Positions 34,738-49,213 of a stretch of 64,000 bases of DNA are shown piece by piece (position 1 is the stretch's first letter; every line of letters begins with the position of its first letter). The notes below the pieces were generated by a model. The model was not told the origin of the DNA. It did no database searches and worked only from the letters and a program-made list of their open reading frames with translations. A program made the position numbers and the translations under genes. The DNA comes from Dolomedes plantarius. Its lineage: Eukaryota > Arthropoda > Arachnida > Araneae > Dolomedidae. Location: assembly GCA_907164885.2 (NCBI GenBank), contig OU015495.1:279501-343500 (forward strand). Direction: 5' to 3'.

Positions 34738-35604
34738 AGACAAGTCGAGATCACGTGACCGTAACGCAACCGGGCGGACCGATCTTCGAAAAAAAATGGC
34801 CGACAAATATGCAGGAATCGGTGTATTTTTTTTCTCATGAAAGTACATAAATGTTACATATTTGGAAAGAGCTTCGAAAACTGATAATTTTTTCTGCTTA
34901 CACTTATTCTGTTAATTCAATAGTTTTAGAGATATTTGGATTCTAATGAAGCGTCATCGCTCTTTGACGATGTAAACAAAAGGTGATTCGTTCACAGCGT
35001 GATTCTCACTAAAAAATGAATCACTGAAATGAAATGTGTCACCGTGTCTTTTATTTGAAAAACTAAATATTCAAATTGTTTAATAATAAAAAATACTTTA
35101 TTGAAACTAAATAGATATATACTGATTTTTGGTGGATTTATTGATTTTGGTGTAAAATGATTACATTTGGTATTTTTTTCGTTTCTATATTTCTTGACAA
35201 ATCTGGTTGAAACTTCGTATACTTATGTTTTGAAGCCTGGAGATAATTCTAATATAAGTTTGGAAGCTTTAAAATGTTTATATATAAATACAGTTTTTAA
35301 ATAATATTTCATCTCAAGGCGTTGGAATCCATCATTCATAAGAACTGCGCATGCGCACCTAAATGTTACAACGTAAATACACGCATGGAATAATGTTAAT
35401 TAGTAGTTGTTTGGTGTTATTTAAAGTTAATTTTCTGATATTGCTACTTTTGTATTCTTTTCATTAATCCTTTTTTACTTGGTTAATTTTCAGTATGCGA
35501 ATAATCGTTGAAACTCTTTACCGTTGAAACCCCTATGTGACTTGCTAACTTGCGATTATTTACTTTCTGAAATTTCGTTATTAGGTATTTTACAAAGTAA
35601 TTTT
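34729..35604. other. No gene recognised
   Basis: AT-rich apart from a short GC-richer stretch at 34745-34800. No conserved protein or repeat boundary seen. Confidence 0.55.
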
Positions 35605-39131
<3,527 letters not shown>

Positions 39132-39185
39132 CAGGGCCCTCCTTTCTGCCCTATGTTTTTTATCATCCACCTCTTCTTGAAAGTT

Positions 39186-39641
39186 GCAGTCAATCATCGT
39201 AGACCGGTGGAAAAGAAAACAAAAGACTTCCCTTAATGTTTAATATGCTGTTTTATTAAAACCACGCTCCAATCCTTAATGAACTAAGATGGCTGACTGC
39301 CATCTCGTTTTCAAGTAGCTGGCCAACTCATGTCTACTACGCAGGCGATTACCTCAAAAACTGATCTAATTCTTTTTCCGCCTCATCAAGAAAAAAGAGC
39401 GCATTTGTGATCTTTCTAGAATAAATCCCACTGACTATACATCATCTGACGTAATTACATCTTCCGATTCCAATCCAAGGTTGTGAGCTGTTAAGTCGAG
39501 ACACGGACAAGTACCACCATCTGTTGAGTTTTATGATCCCTAGGAATCAATTCCCAATACTTAATTACTGTTCCGTGGTATTTTATTTAATTTTGACCCA
39601 TTTTAACCTAATTAAATCTAGTTTATGTCCTTGGACATGAC
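39186..39641 (-). repeat. Candidate solo LTR
   Basis: On the minus strand it starts TGTCATGTCCAAGGACA near 39641, carries AATAAAACAGC near 39248, and ends GATTGACTGCA at 39186. TG...CA ends and a late polyadenylation signal fit an LTR of about 456 bp. No target duplication could be seen because the right flank is a (CA)n tract. Confidence 0.4.
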
Positions 39642-39709
39642 ACACACACTCACACGCGCACACACAGACACACACACACACATACACACATATATATTTA
39701 TAAAAAAAT
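39642..39709. repeat. (CA)n tract with variants
   Basis: ACACACTC, ACACGCGC and ACACAGAC units followed by a short TATATATTTAT. Confidence 0.85.
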
Positions 39710-40466
39710 CGTAACGGATATTTTTATAGACAAAATAATGTAGAAGAAAATATTCAAATTGAATACAACGATCAATGTATGTAATTAATTTGTATGTTTA
39801 ATATCCATAAAACATATTAATTTGAATTAAATTCTTAAAAAAACTTCCATCTCAATTATACTAGTGCAGTCATTCCCAGTGTGGTCTATACCGACCCCCA
39901 GCGGTCGACTCCGACCTACAAGGGGTTCATGCCAGTGAAAAAATAAATTGGAGGTGCATGACATGCAAATGGGGCTCCACGAATTAGACAGGTCGTCACC
40001 AAAATTTTGGCTTCTCGTAAATGGAATAATTCACCTAACACGGATAGTACTTATGGAAGTACTTACGTAATACTTTTGTTGGGACAGAATAATTCTGATT
40101 CCTGCTAACTGATGGCTGTACTAATAAAGTTATATTATATCATAATCAGTTAATAGTTATCGATTTTACGAAAAGTGAAAGGAAATATAATTAGCAAACG
40201 AATTTGAAATTTGTCATTGTAAAGTAGATAATTATTATCCCTTAAGATGATTTTTATAATTTTAACTAAACATTTATTACTTTTATATTATTTGTATGTG
40301 AACTGAACTGATGTAAATCTTAATTGTAAACCAAACTGTGTCTTTTGTTGTGAGTAGAAAAAACTAACGTGTATTCAGTTGTCTCTGAATAAACTTATTG
40401 ATGTTGGAAAGAGTATCCAAGTAATAATCTAAGCTAATTTTTGTTCTCAGATATATGCTACTAAAG

Positions 40467-41300
40467 ATGGCCGAATCTAAAATAAATGGTAGGCAGTACA
40501 GCGTTGATTATTTGAAGTTTGGCTTTATTCCTTCTTTGCCAGACAAACACCTGCCCATGTGCCTTTTACGCAACAAAGTATTAAGCAATGATGCAATGAA
40601 ACCAAGCTAGAGGATCAACTGAGAAGTTGTCACCCTGATAAAACAGATAAATATTTGAAATACTTTCAAACACTGAAAGAAGAACACCAGAAGAGACCCA
40701 CGGTGCACAGTATGTTCACTTCGACATAAAAAAAAGACGATGACGGTTTGCGGGCGTCTTACAATATCTCGCTACTCATAGCAAAATAAGGAAAGCCGCA
40801 TACAATCGGGAACAGTTAATTTTGCCAGCCACTGAAGATTTTAGAAAACTCTTCTACAGAAACCTGCTTATTATATACTCAAAAGAATTCCTTTGCGTAA
40901 AAACACAGCTCAAAGACGTATCAAGGAAATGAGTTATGATATTGAAAGCTTCTTGTGTAATTATCTGCAACCGACCCATTTCTCAATACAACTACTAGAC
41001 GAGTCAACTTTACCTGGTAATGAAGCACTACTATTGGCATATGTTCGTTTTGTTATGGTCAAAGAAATCCATGAAGAACTGCTCTTTGCGAGGACTTCGA
41101 CGACAGATACTAAAGGCGAATCAATATTTATTGTTTTGAGAGATTTTTTTCATGGAAAAGGCGATCCCTTTATCAAATATAATATCAGCGGCAGCAGATG
41201 GAATCCTGCCATCTTTAGGCGTTATCGTGGTTTTATAAGCCATTTAAAAGAAAATGTACTCGCGGTGTTTGCAATTCACTTCGTCATCCATGGACAACAT
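40467..41300 (+). pseudogene. ZBED5/SCAND3-like hAT transposase, N-terminal part
   Basis: ATG at 40467 follows a TTGTTCTCAG acceptor-like site. It reads RQYSVDYLKFGFIPS and LPMCLLRNKVLSNDAMKP; the BED-finger CxxC is CLLR here, losing a Cys. After stops and frameshifts it reads LRKNTAQRRIKEMSYDIESFL (about 40890), FSIQLLDESTLPGNEALLLAYVRF (DEST holds the first catalytic Asp) and TKGESIFIVLRDFF. It is interrupted at IHGQH by the repeat at 41301. This is a multicopy transposase in animals, related to domesticated ZBED5 genes, but decayed here. Confidence 0.85.
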
Positions 41301-41734
41301 ATAGAGTTTCTATGCTCACTTCTACCCAGACTTGGGTGTATATAATTTGAAGTGGCACTCTATTTGAATTTGAAGCAAACACAGTTTATACATGAAACAA
41401 TGTTTATTGAATTCGTTGCACATATAATTGGCTTTTACAGCAATAAGCATGCGTACTACTTGTACGGAATGTATAAACACAGCTTTCAAGAACAATATAT
41501 TTTTATACTCACGAACAGTAAGTCAAACCAGCAGTACTGCCATGTAAATTTCTGGCCCGCTAAGCACTAGCGCAGGATAACACCTTTTCAACCTTAACAA
41601 CCTCCCCTCTTCATTAATGACGCTGCGTGGTATTTATACTAAGCGCGTATGCCGAAATTAGCATATCTAAAGCAGCTTCTTTAATTCACTCAAAAGTTCG
41701 ATTCTTGTGAATCGAATCTTGTGTATACCTTACA
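41301..41734. repeat. 434-bp interspersed repeat, copy 2
   Basis: It splits the hAT frame between IHGQH and CVAKNLNGRLY and is flanked by AACAT at 41296-41300 and 41735-41739, a 5-bp target duplication. The body 41353-41734 matches copy 1 at 6787-7206, including the hairpin TTCGATTC-TTGT-GAATCGAA and TATTTATAC. The first 52 bp differ from copy 1. LTR-like features (5-bp duplication, CA end, TATA) favour a solo LTR, but the TG start is not clear. Confidence 0.75.
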
Positions 41735-42033
41735 AACATTGTGTTGCAAAAAATCTCAATGGCAGATTGTATCAATCTCTTCAAATCGTCATAAACATAG
41801 TAAACAAAATTCGGAGCAACGCGCTGAATTCTGGGTTATTCTCGCAGTTGTGTGAAGATAATGACGAGAACATTCATCGATTACTCCTACACACTGAAGT
41901 ACGGAGGATAACTGGACTGTTTTAGAGTTATTGGATGTTAAAGATCCCATTTTCAAAGAAAAATTAATCAAATGGAAACCAGACATTCCTTATTTAACAA
42001 ATTTGTTTGCTAAATTGAATGAGGTTAATGTTC
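41735..42033 (+). pseudogene. hAT transposase, middle part
   Basis: Continues after the repeat: CVAKNLNGRLYQSLQIVINIVNKIRSNALN, FSQLCEDNDENIHRLLLHTEVR, then after a stop at about 41923 KDPIFKEKLIKWKPDIPYLTNLFAKLNEVNVQL. All blocks match the RNase H-fold insertion region of ZBED5-like transposases. It is interrupted at 42034 by a SINE with its own target duplication. Confidence 0.85.
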
Positions 42034-42277
42034 AGTTAAAAGGTTTTTTTTTCAATGCGGAGGCACTTGGAAGACATTCGGCTATAATTCACCGCAGTTT
42101 TGCTGGCCATTTTATTATGGGGGCGCCATATAGGCAGACCAGCGTTGCCCCCTATGAAGGGACTACACAAACGGAGGCATTTTAGTGGCGCTTCGCCAGG
42201 ATTCGATCCGAGCACCCTCAGCACCGAAAACCAGCGCGCTGTGCCACAAGGCCGGCACGTCCTTCTAGTTAGAAGGT
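42034..42277 (-). mobile_element. tRNA-derived SINE in hAT, with 11-bp target duplication
   Basis: Body 42045-42266 on the minus strand, flanked by AGTTAAAAGGT (42034-42044) and AGTTAGAAGGT (42267-42277). The head reads CGGCCTTGTGGCACAGCGCGC with a B box GGATCGAATCC, so it derives from a tRNA-type pol III gene. The tail on the minus strand is a run of A. Same family as 55018-55242 and 55379-55607. Confidence 0.88.
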
Positions 42278-42411
42278 GACAGTCTAAATTTGATAAAAAT
42301 AAGACCATCATTGCAGCTTTTCTTACCAGAATGAAACTAATAAAACAAAACATTGAACGGTGCGAATTTTTCCAATTTCCCAATTTTGCGCAGACAAACT
42401 GCCAGGATGAT
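42278..42411 (+). pseudogene. hAT transposase fragment between SINE and nested hAT
   Basis: Reads GDSLNLIKIRPSLQLFLPE, a stop, then FSNFPILRRQTARMMTF, matching the segment after LQG in ZBED5-like transposases. It runs up to the target duplication GACGTTTT of the nested element at 42420. Confidence 0.75.
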
Positions 42412-42627
42412 GACGTTTTCAGGGACGGATTTACATATTTTTATGCCCTAGACCACAGCACCATTTTGCGCTCTCTTCCTTCCATTTAAATTTTTGACTT
42501 GTAACATTAGATTTAATATACAGTAAGAGTTTTTGAAACATATATATATGATTAATAAACATTTGAATAACATATTTTTAATAAAATTTTTCTACATAAT
42601 TTCTTCTAATTTATCTAAAACTTACAA

Positions 42628-43430
42628 TTAAAATTTTTTCGTTCGTGCTTTCGCCCATGAAAATTCTTCAATAGTTTCATTGAAGTCAACAGATCTTGTT
42701 AAATCTGCTTCAGTGCAAAGAAGTACCAAGGCATTTAGTTTGTCTTGTTTCAGCAAAGATCTTAAATGATCTTTGATTCTTTTTAGTGCAGAAAAAGATC
42801 TTTCTACAGAGCCATTTGTGTCAGGTGTGTACACAAACATTCTCAATACGATATCAACATTTGGATACACTGCTTGTAATCCACTTTCACGCAGCCACTT
42901 GAAAATTGCTAAGTGACTTTTTGAACCAATTCTGCACTCAGTTATGTGAGATTTTAGATGTTTCAGTTCATCACATAATGCAGGTTCCAAATCATCTTTA
43001 AAAATTGCCTGTAATTTTCTTCCCTCTTCTTCAATCTCAGGAGAAGTCAGTGACCAAACAGCTTGTAGTTTTCTGAAAACCTGACGCTTTTCATAACGCT
43101 CATAAACTTTCTTTTCAGAAATATCCAGAGCTTTGTTTTCATATATATCAAATTGTTCTCGCAGTTCTAACAAGAACTTTACGAGTGACTGGAGAACTGT
43201 GGCAACTTCTGAAACACCAAGTTCTACGTTTTGTACTTACTTATTGACTTGGTGAAGTCTAATCAGCATCGTTCCCCAAAACTGTGCCATGAATACTGTT
43301 CGAGCCTTTGCAACTTCGTTAGTAAACCTCTAGCTCCTGCTCTTGTTCCTGATTTTTGACTTTCGTCACTTTAAAAGTATTTAAGAGCTTTTATGACTGC
43401 AAACCAATCTTCTTTTAATGCTCTACAAGC
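42628..43430 (-). pseudogene. hAT transposase C-terminal part with hATC dimerisation domain
   Basis: The open stretch 42628-43173 reads LREQFDIYENKALDISEKKV, FRKLQAVWSLTSPEIEEEGRKL, VDIVLRMFVYTPDTNGSVERSFSALKRIKDHLR and LNALVLLC. The GSVERSFSALKRIK block is the hATC signature, and the Glu nearby in relatives is catalytic. Between 43174 and 43430 coding similarity continues weakly but the frame is broken by stops. Confidence 0.85.
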
Positions 43431-43431
43431 A

Positions 43432-44418
43432 TCATATCTTGCCGACCATCGTGTCGCGGAGAGGTTTTTTTGCGGTAAGGGTGCTATTTTCCTTCAATGC
43501 TTCCCACCTCGCTGTAGACGACGAGAAAAAATTATGAAGTTCATGAAGCAAATTAAAAAACGATGTGGCTTCAATGCAGCAATCTACAGAATGTGTGCCC
43601 ACTAAATTTAAAGAATGTCCTGCCCAAAGTATGAAGGATGCAAAAGGAGAAACTTCAAGTATCCTAGCCTGAAGACCTGAGTAAACACCAGCCATATTAG
43701 CTGCATTGTCATATGATTGACCACGACATTTCAAGATATCAATGTGGAGATCAGTGACAGTCTTAATAACAGATTCAAACATTTAATGGGCTTTGTGGCC
43801 AACGTTAGGTAAAAATTTCATAAATCTCTCAACAGGTTTCCCATTTTCTTTCACATATCGCAAAACAAACGACAGCTGATCCACATGCGAGATATCAGAA
43901 GTTGAATCTACAACAAGGGAATAGTACTTTGATGTTTTAGCTTCATTAGCAATATTCGTTAGTACTTTTTTAGCTAGGAGCTCGGTGAACTCATCACAAA
44001 TAGTAGATGAGAGATAGGATGTCTGTCCACTACCTGGATTCCCGAATTTCCTGATGTGATCAGCCAAAAATGGATCAAACAGAGAAATTGTCTCCAACAT
44101 CAGCATGTAGTTGCCATTATTATTAGAACCAAATATTTCATTTCGACCTCTAAATGACAAGCCACGCGAAGCAAGAGCTTTAATTACTACAACCACTCTG
44201 TGTAACACATTTCTCCAGTATTCAATTTCTCGATCAACCATTTTAGTTAGTTGCAGATCGATTCTTCCAAGTTTAGCTCCTCTATGTTTTAAAATTAGGA
44301 TGCTATTTCTGTGACAAACTGAATTTTCGTGTCCCTTCAGTGTAGATGATACGTTTTTCCAGTCATTAAATCGTCTTTGTACCAGAATGGAAGAAAAGAC
44401 AAAGTCAGCAGAAGACAC
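43432..44418 (-). pseudogene. hAT transposase core (ZMYM1/TTF-like)
   Basis: Two open parts in the same frame separated by one TAA at about 43783. The upstream part (44418-43783) reads FNDWKNVSSTLKGHENSVCH, LASRGLSFRGRNEIFGSNNNG, FDPFLADHIRKFGN and YYSLVVDSTSDISHVDQLSFVLRY (first catalytic Asp in VVDST). The downstream part (43782-43432) reads CRGQSYDNAANMAGVYSGLQARI (second catalytic Asp in SYDNA) and AGHSLNLVG. Only one nonsense change splits it, so this gene decayed recently compared with its host element. Confidence 0.88.
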
Positions 44419-44995
44419 TTCCTTTACTTTCTGAATATACTAACCAACCTCGGTCTTGCGTATCACCGTTTACTAGTTTGCGGCTTAAGTAACTACCATT
44501 AAATGACCAGCTTCTATCGCCGTATTGCCTCTTTACATTTTAAGGTTTCAGAAATCTACATTTTTATTCTGATTAAGACTATATTGAGATACGTAATCAC
44601 GTAAGTCATCGTTGATAACCCAGTGTGCTGGATCTGGATCATAAGAAAATTCTCGATGCTGTTTGGTAGAAGAAGACTCTGATGTTGAGGTCAGCTGACG
44701 TTCAGTGTCTAGAAGCTCTTTCTGCTCCCCATTCACGAATTGTGCAGCTTCTATAACTTCCTCGCTATTTGCATTACGTTTTTTCATTACAACTTCATTT
44801 TCTTGAAAATCTTCAATCAAATTTTGTTCTCGTGCTTGAATTTCAGAGTTTTCATCGTGAGAAGATGATAATAACCATTGTTTGAGGGCTTCGCTGCTTT
44901 TCTTTCTCTCCTGCAATCTCACTTTTGCTTCCTTTCTGTAGTCTGACCAACATTTTCGTTTTTTTTGTCTGATTCATTTCCACTCCTGAAAAAAA
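44419..44995 (-). pseudogene. hAT transposase N-terminal part
   Basis: A splice-acceptor-like TTTTTTTCAG ends at about 44987 on the minus strand. The exon begins with MNQTKKTK, and after a slip in an A run continues in another frame as RKCWSDYRKEAKVRLQERKKSSEALKQWL, an acidic linker, and YDPDPAHWVINDDLRDYV (44628-44560), which precedes the TTF-type zinc finger in relatives. The segment from 44547 to 44419 has stops. The acceptor indicates a spliced 5' leader within 44996-48483. Confidence 0.75.
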
Positions 44996-47900
44996 AATTT
45001 TTTTGTTTAAAAAGCTAAAAAACCCATGCCAATTATACGAAGCTTGATTTAAGGGCTCGTACACACATTGAATAAAGATCTCTGTAATTTTTTTTCCATC
45101 TTTTTCTTTCTGTTTGATTATTCGTTTATCATTTGGTTCGTTTTATGAATATTTATTCTTTTCTTTATTTTAGTTAATTATGTTGTAGCAATTTTAGAAT
45201 CGTCCATAGATTAAAAGTTAGTCCTCTGATCAAACAATTTGGGACACTCGGTATTAAGATTTTTATTGTAAACTTTATATAGTAAAATAAATTCTTGAAA
45301 AAAGTACCCTACGAAAAAATTTTCTTGGAACAACCTTAAAATGTTAAAGAAAAAAAGAAAAAGAAAAAGAAAAACTAATGCTTAGGTTTCCTAGGAAAGC
45401 GGGGGCCGCTATAAAGCGGCCGTAACGTAGCAGTGGTTAGCGTCACTAAAACATTTTTATATGTAAATCAGAAAAATGCTGGTTTTTTAGAGAGTGTTAG
45501 TTTTAAGTATAACTTGAAATAAGCATATTCACTTTACTTGAAAACCAATGTCATTTGATTTGCATGTAAAACGTTTTAGTGATGCTCACCTCTGACTGCT
45601 ACATTACGGCCACTATATTACGGTACCGCTTTCCTAGGAAACCTAAGCATAAGCAAAGAATAGAAGTAAAGTTAATTACGATGCTTTTTATCTGAGCATT
45701 TGAAAATGATTCCTGGTTGTTTCAAACATAGACGTCCCGCCGTTAGCTATGAAGCAAGAAACATTTTTAAAACTTTCTTTTATTTAAAACAAAGCATTAA
45801 AAAGGGTATAAAAAACGTACCCTCTGAAACATTTGGATGGGGGGGGGAGGGAAGACAGCTTCAAATAATGTTTGTTAATGTTCAAATAATGTTTGTTCTC
45901 CTGGCTCCTGGTGACCTGGCATCGAAAGGTTGCATTGTTCAAGGCAGAAATTTGAAAAGATATATCAACAACACATTTACCCAACACTAAAAGTCTAAGT
46001 TTTTATAATAATTTAGAACAATTATCCCTTCTTATTAATATAAAAGTTCATTTTATAAGGGAGATAAAATGTATTTTTGCTTTTCAGCTAAAATCGATTG
46101 TTTCATGTTTATTCGGTAGTTTAGCTTAAAAAATAAAATGATAAAATTGATTATCTTTAATTGCTTTTGCTTTTACAGTTATTATATAAAATATCAATAT
46201 TTTAAGAATTTATCTCAAAACTCAACTCTAGATAAGTATAAGAAAAGGTTACTTTACTCTAACAGAGATCGCTTCATTTTGGAAATTTATTTGCAGAGCT
46301 ATAATTTTAATTAAAAAATATACTTTGTTTTAAAAGACCTTAAAATATGATTACAAAAAATTTATATATAAAACTTTTTTTTAATGAAAACTAGTGATTT
46401 TTTAACACATATATTACCCTAGATTTTGGGAGATAAACTTGCTCCGGAACGTTATGTCCTTGTTTTAAATAATATTTGAGTCTAGACGAAGGTAGCCCCG
46501 GATTTTCTTCCACATTGTTTCAAAGCTTACATTTTTCCATTTAAAATCGCAATCAGAAATTCTAACTTAAACATAGAATATTATTTTTAGAACATCTTTT
46601 AACATATTGACAGATTTTGTTTTCATCTAAAATGTAAATTTTAGAAGGCATAGAGCAATTTCCAAGCAAACTTAAAAAAGTGTTACATTCATTTTAAGTT
46701 ACTCACTAGTTATTAATTAAAAGAAAAGTTTGAACAAGAAAAAGCATGAACAACAACTTCGTGCAACACTTAAAAATGTTGGTGCAAAACAATTGAACTA
46801 ACGAGCTAAAAACAATATAAAAGCAAAATTCTCATATTTGTATTAATTGATATAAAAATAACTATATGGAATAAAAATAATTTATATTAAAAAATAGCAA
46901 CTAGCACACTAATAAAAGTTCAAAATTTAAAAAAAAGTTAAATGATTCTCTTTTAAAAAATATTTTAAACTTTTACATTTAGACTAAAAGTATAAAACAC
47001 CCTTAGCTTTAAATGACAAAAAATTGAACTATTTAAACAAACATAATGTACTTTAATAACACTCGTATCTAGTTCTAGATTATTATTTTTTTTCTATTAG
47101 AGCCTCCTGTAACACCCAACAATAGACTTTTCAGTCAAAAGACATTTCATCCCTTTTCATAACGAAAAGTTTAGAGACCCCAGCCCAGCTATAGCTTTAC
47201 TTAACCAAATTAAAATCAAGTACACTCATTAAACAAATTAAACAAAATAATAATGATAATAATAATAATAATAAAAACATTTTTCAAAGCAAATCAAGGT
47301 AATATTAAAAATAAATTAAAACTAAACTCACCTTATAACTGTTAATATTGAAGACTTTAGATCTGGAAATTACACGATAGAAAAGGTGTTTGTTTAAAAT
47401 AGCAATAAATGTTCATAGGTCCAGATGAAAAAACTAACTGAAATAGTAAGCTCACAACAACAATTTATGTTTTGTATACTGTAAAAGGTTGACAAAGCAC
47501 TCAGCCAAAATGAGCTTGTAGATCACACTCTAACGGAAAAAGCAAGTCTCTTTTCGTATCAAAACCAAACACGGGCCCTTCCCTTTAACCCCTTGAGCCT
47601 CCATCCGTCCTCTCCTTCCTTTTAATTCCCTCTCAACCGGGATTGGTACGCGGTCCCCTTAGATGTTCACTTTTGGGAACTCTGATTTACCCAACTTATG
47701 GCTCCTCCCAGGGAAAAATTTAGAAGAAAAGAACCGACAAATATTTCGGTTCCCTTTGGCAAAATTAACTGTCTCTTTTCTAAGACGACCCATTCAGGTT
47801 GCAGACACTCTTGCGGTTTCCATATAATAGTCCATTTTACTTAAAGAAGCACCTTTCACAGAAAGACACCCTAGTCCGGTGTTCACACAATGTTTCTTTC

Positions 47901-48468
47901 ACCTTGAAACAGTTTCTAAACCTGGAGGGTGCAATCGTTCGTTATACCAGGCTCCTTTGACAACGGGACGGCAATTACTGGGCAGATGACGATGGGTTGG
48001 GAGTTTAAAAACCATTAGTCTTCTTATCGGACTACCCCTGGTCTGAAATCTGTTTTTGGAGAAAAAAGCGAGGGCGATTTGCTCTTTGTCAAATCTATTG
48101 AAAGATACAGCGGAAATTGTCTTTTGTGAGGATAAAGTCGGACTGCTTTCTGCAATCATTATCCCTTTAAATTGCAAGAATTCTTAACCTGCTTCTCGTT
48201 AACTCATAATGGATGTTTGAGAAAAGAATGAAAGAAAAAGAAGGAAAAAATAATTAGTCAGTTGACGAAAAAGTTATTTCAAAATGCGTATATTGCAAAT
48301 AACATTTTTAGCGATACTAAGAATATATAAATAAAAATGAAAAAGAAAACAAAAAAATAACTTTCTCTTTTTATATCGATAAAAATTTTATAATATAAGT
48401 TTTACATCTTCTAAATTTAAGCCCTCTTAACGGCTGCGCCCTAGGCCATGTCCTAGGTTGGCCTTATG
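44996..48468. other. Non-coding 5' part of nested hAT (leader, intron, promoter)
   Basis: Apart from the MITE at 45378-45650 nothing coding is recognised. 46000-47300 is AT-rich, 47500-48180 is GC-richer and closer to the element's 5' end, so it is the likeliest promoter region. A 92-codon minus frame at 47899-48177 has no recognised similarity. Confidence 0.5.
45378..45650. mobile_element. 273-bp MITE with about 95-bp inverted repeats
   Basis: ATGCTTAGGTTTCCTAGGAA at 45378 is mirrored at 45650. Arms (about 45378-45473, 45555-45650) share CCTAGGAAAGCGG, GGCCGTAA.GTAGCAG and CACTAAAAC. A small GGCCGCTATAAAGCGGCC hairpin lies in the left arm. The centre is AT-rich. Target duplication unclear because flank and end are both AT-rich. 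Superfamily unknown. Confidence 0.8.
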
Positions 48469-48491
48469 GAAAATCCTTCCTTGGACGTTTC

Positions 48492-48905
48492 AGCCTACGT
48501 TCAACATTGAAATGTTCTTCACACAGACTTTGAAATTAGGTTTCAAGATGTATTGACTATTGAAATACCACAGTGGATTATCATTGAAAGTGGATTATCA
48601 TGACATTGAAGAAACGAATGTCAGGTTACAAGAACTGATCGGAATAATCACCAACGAAGAACTTAAGCTGCAGTTTAGAAAGGGATATCAGCAATTCTGG
48701 CTTCAGAGAGATATACCTGTTACATATCCTGCATTATGGACTATCGCGAAAAGTTTTTGATGGCTTTTCCGCTTTCATACTTCATCGAAAGGGGTTTCAG
48801 CGCAGTTGCCAATCTACTTACAAAAAGAAGAAACAGATTGGAAATCACTCACCTAGGATATTTAAGGTCAAACCTGACTAAATTGAAGCCAAATATAGAA
48901 ATTTA
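48492..48905 (+). pseudogene. ZBED5-like hAT transposase, C-terminal part
   Basis: Resumes after the nested element. Block RFQDVLTIEIPQW lies in one frame, NVRLQELIGIITNEELKLQFRKGYQQFWLQRDIPVTYPALWTIAKSF (48620-48760) in a second, and FPLSYFIERGFSAVANLLTKRRNRLEITHLGYL with KLKPN in a third (48765-48900). The last is the hATC domain (ERGFSAV). Several frameshifts, none due to the nested insertion. Confidence 0.85.
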
Positions 48906-49213
48906 ACCATCAAATCATCAGACTCATCCCTCCCATTAAAAGCATTGATATTGTTGTGTATTTACTAGATTTGCATTTTGTGTCGTTTTAATTAATAAAT
49001 GTACAACTATAAAACTTAACATATTTTTTTAATTTAAAATTTTTTCACTCTACAGTAAACCCTAGAAAAGTGAGTAAACTCTGTGTCAGCTTCAAAACCA
49101 CATTTAAAGTTGATGAATTTGTAAAAATTCAATAGTAGGAAAGCAGGGGATCTACCCCAAACAAAAAAAAATCGGCATGTGGTCTACAAGACAAACAAGC
49201 TTGGGGACCTCTG

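Larger units (their letters stand above)
42420..48483 (-). mobile_element. Complete ZMYM/TTF-type hAT transposon nested in another hAT
   Basis: Inverted ends CAGGGACGGATTTAC (42420) and CAAGGAAGGATTTTC (inverse at 48469-48483) match at 12 of 15. Octamers GACGTTTT (42412-42419) and GACGTTTC (48484-48491) flank it, an 8-bp hAT target duplication, and host hAT coding sequence resumes beyond. A CCCTAGRCC motif lies inside both ends. Transposase is on the minus strand in the left 2.6 kb; the right 3.4 kb is presumed promoter and intron. A 273-bp MITE sits inside at 45378. Confidence 0.88.
39867..49213 (+). mobile_element. ZBED5-like hAT transposon, split by three nested insertions
   Basis: Left end CAGTCATTCCCAGTGTGGTC at 39867; right end, inverted, CAGAGGTCCCCAAGC ending at 49213. 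The ends share a CAG..TCCCA pattern only. Flanking octamers TACTAGTG and GTCTAATG agree at five positions, an aged 8-bp target duplication. Transposase pieces run 40467-41300, 41735-42033, 42278-42411 and 48492-48905. They are separated by the 434-bp repeat, a SINE and a complete 6064-bp hAT element. Confidence 0.75.

Noticed and set aside
48484..48905. Separate gene independent of the hAT at 40467
   Set aside because: The match resumes right at the nested element's target duplication, so it is the C-terminal part of the same transposase.
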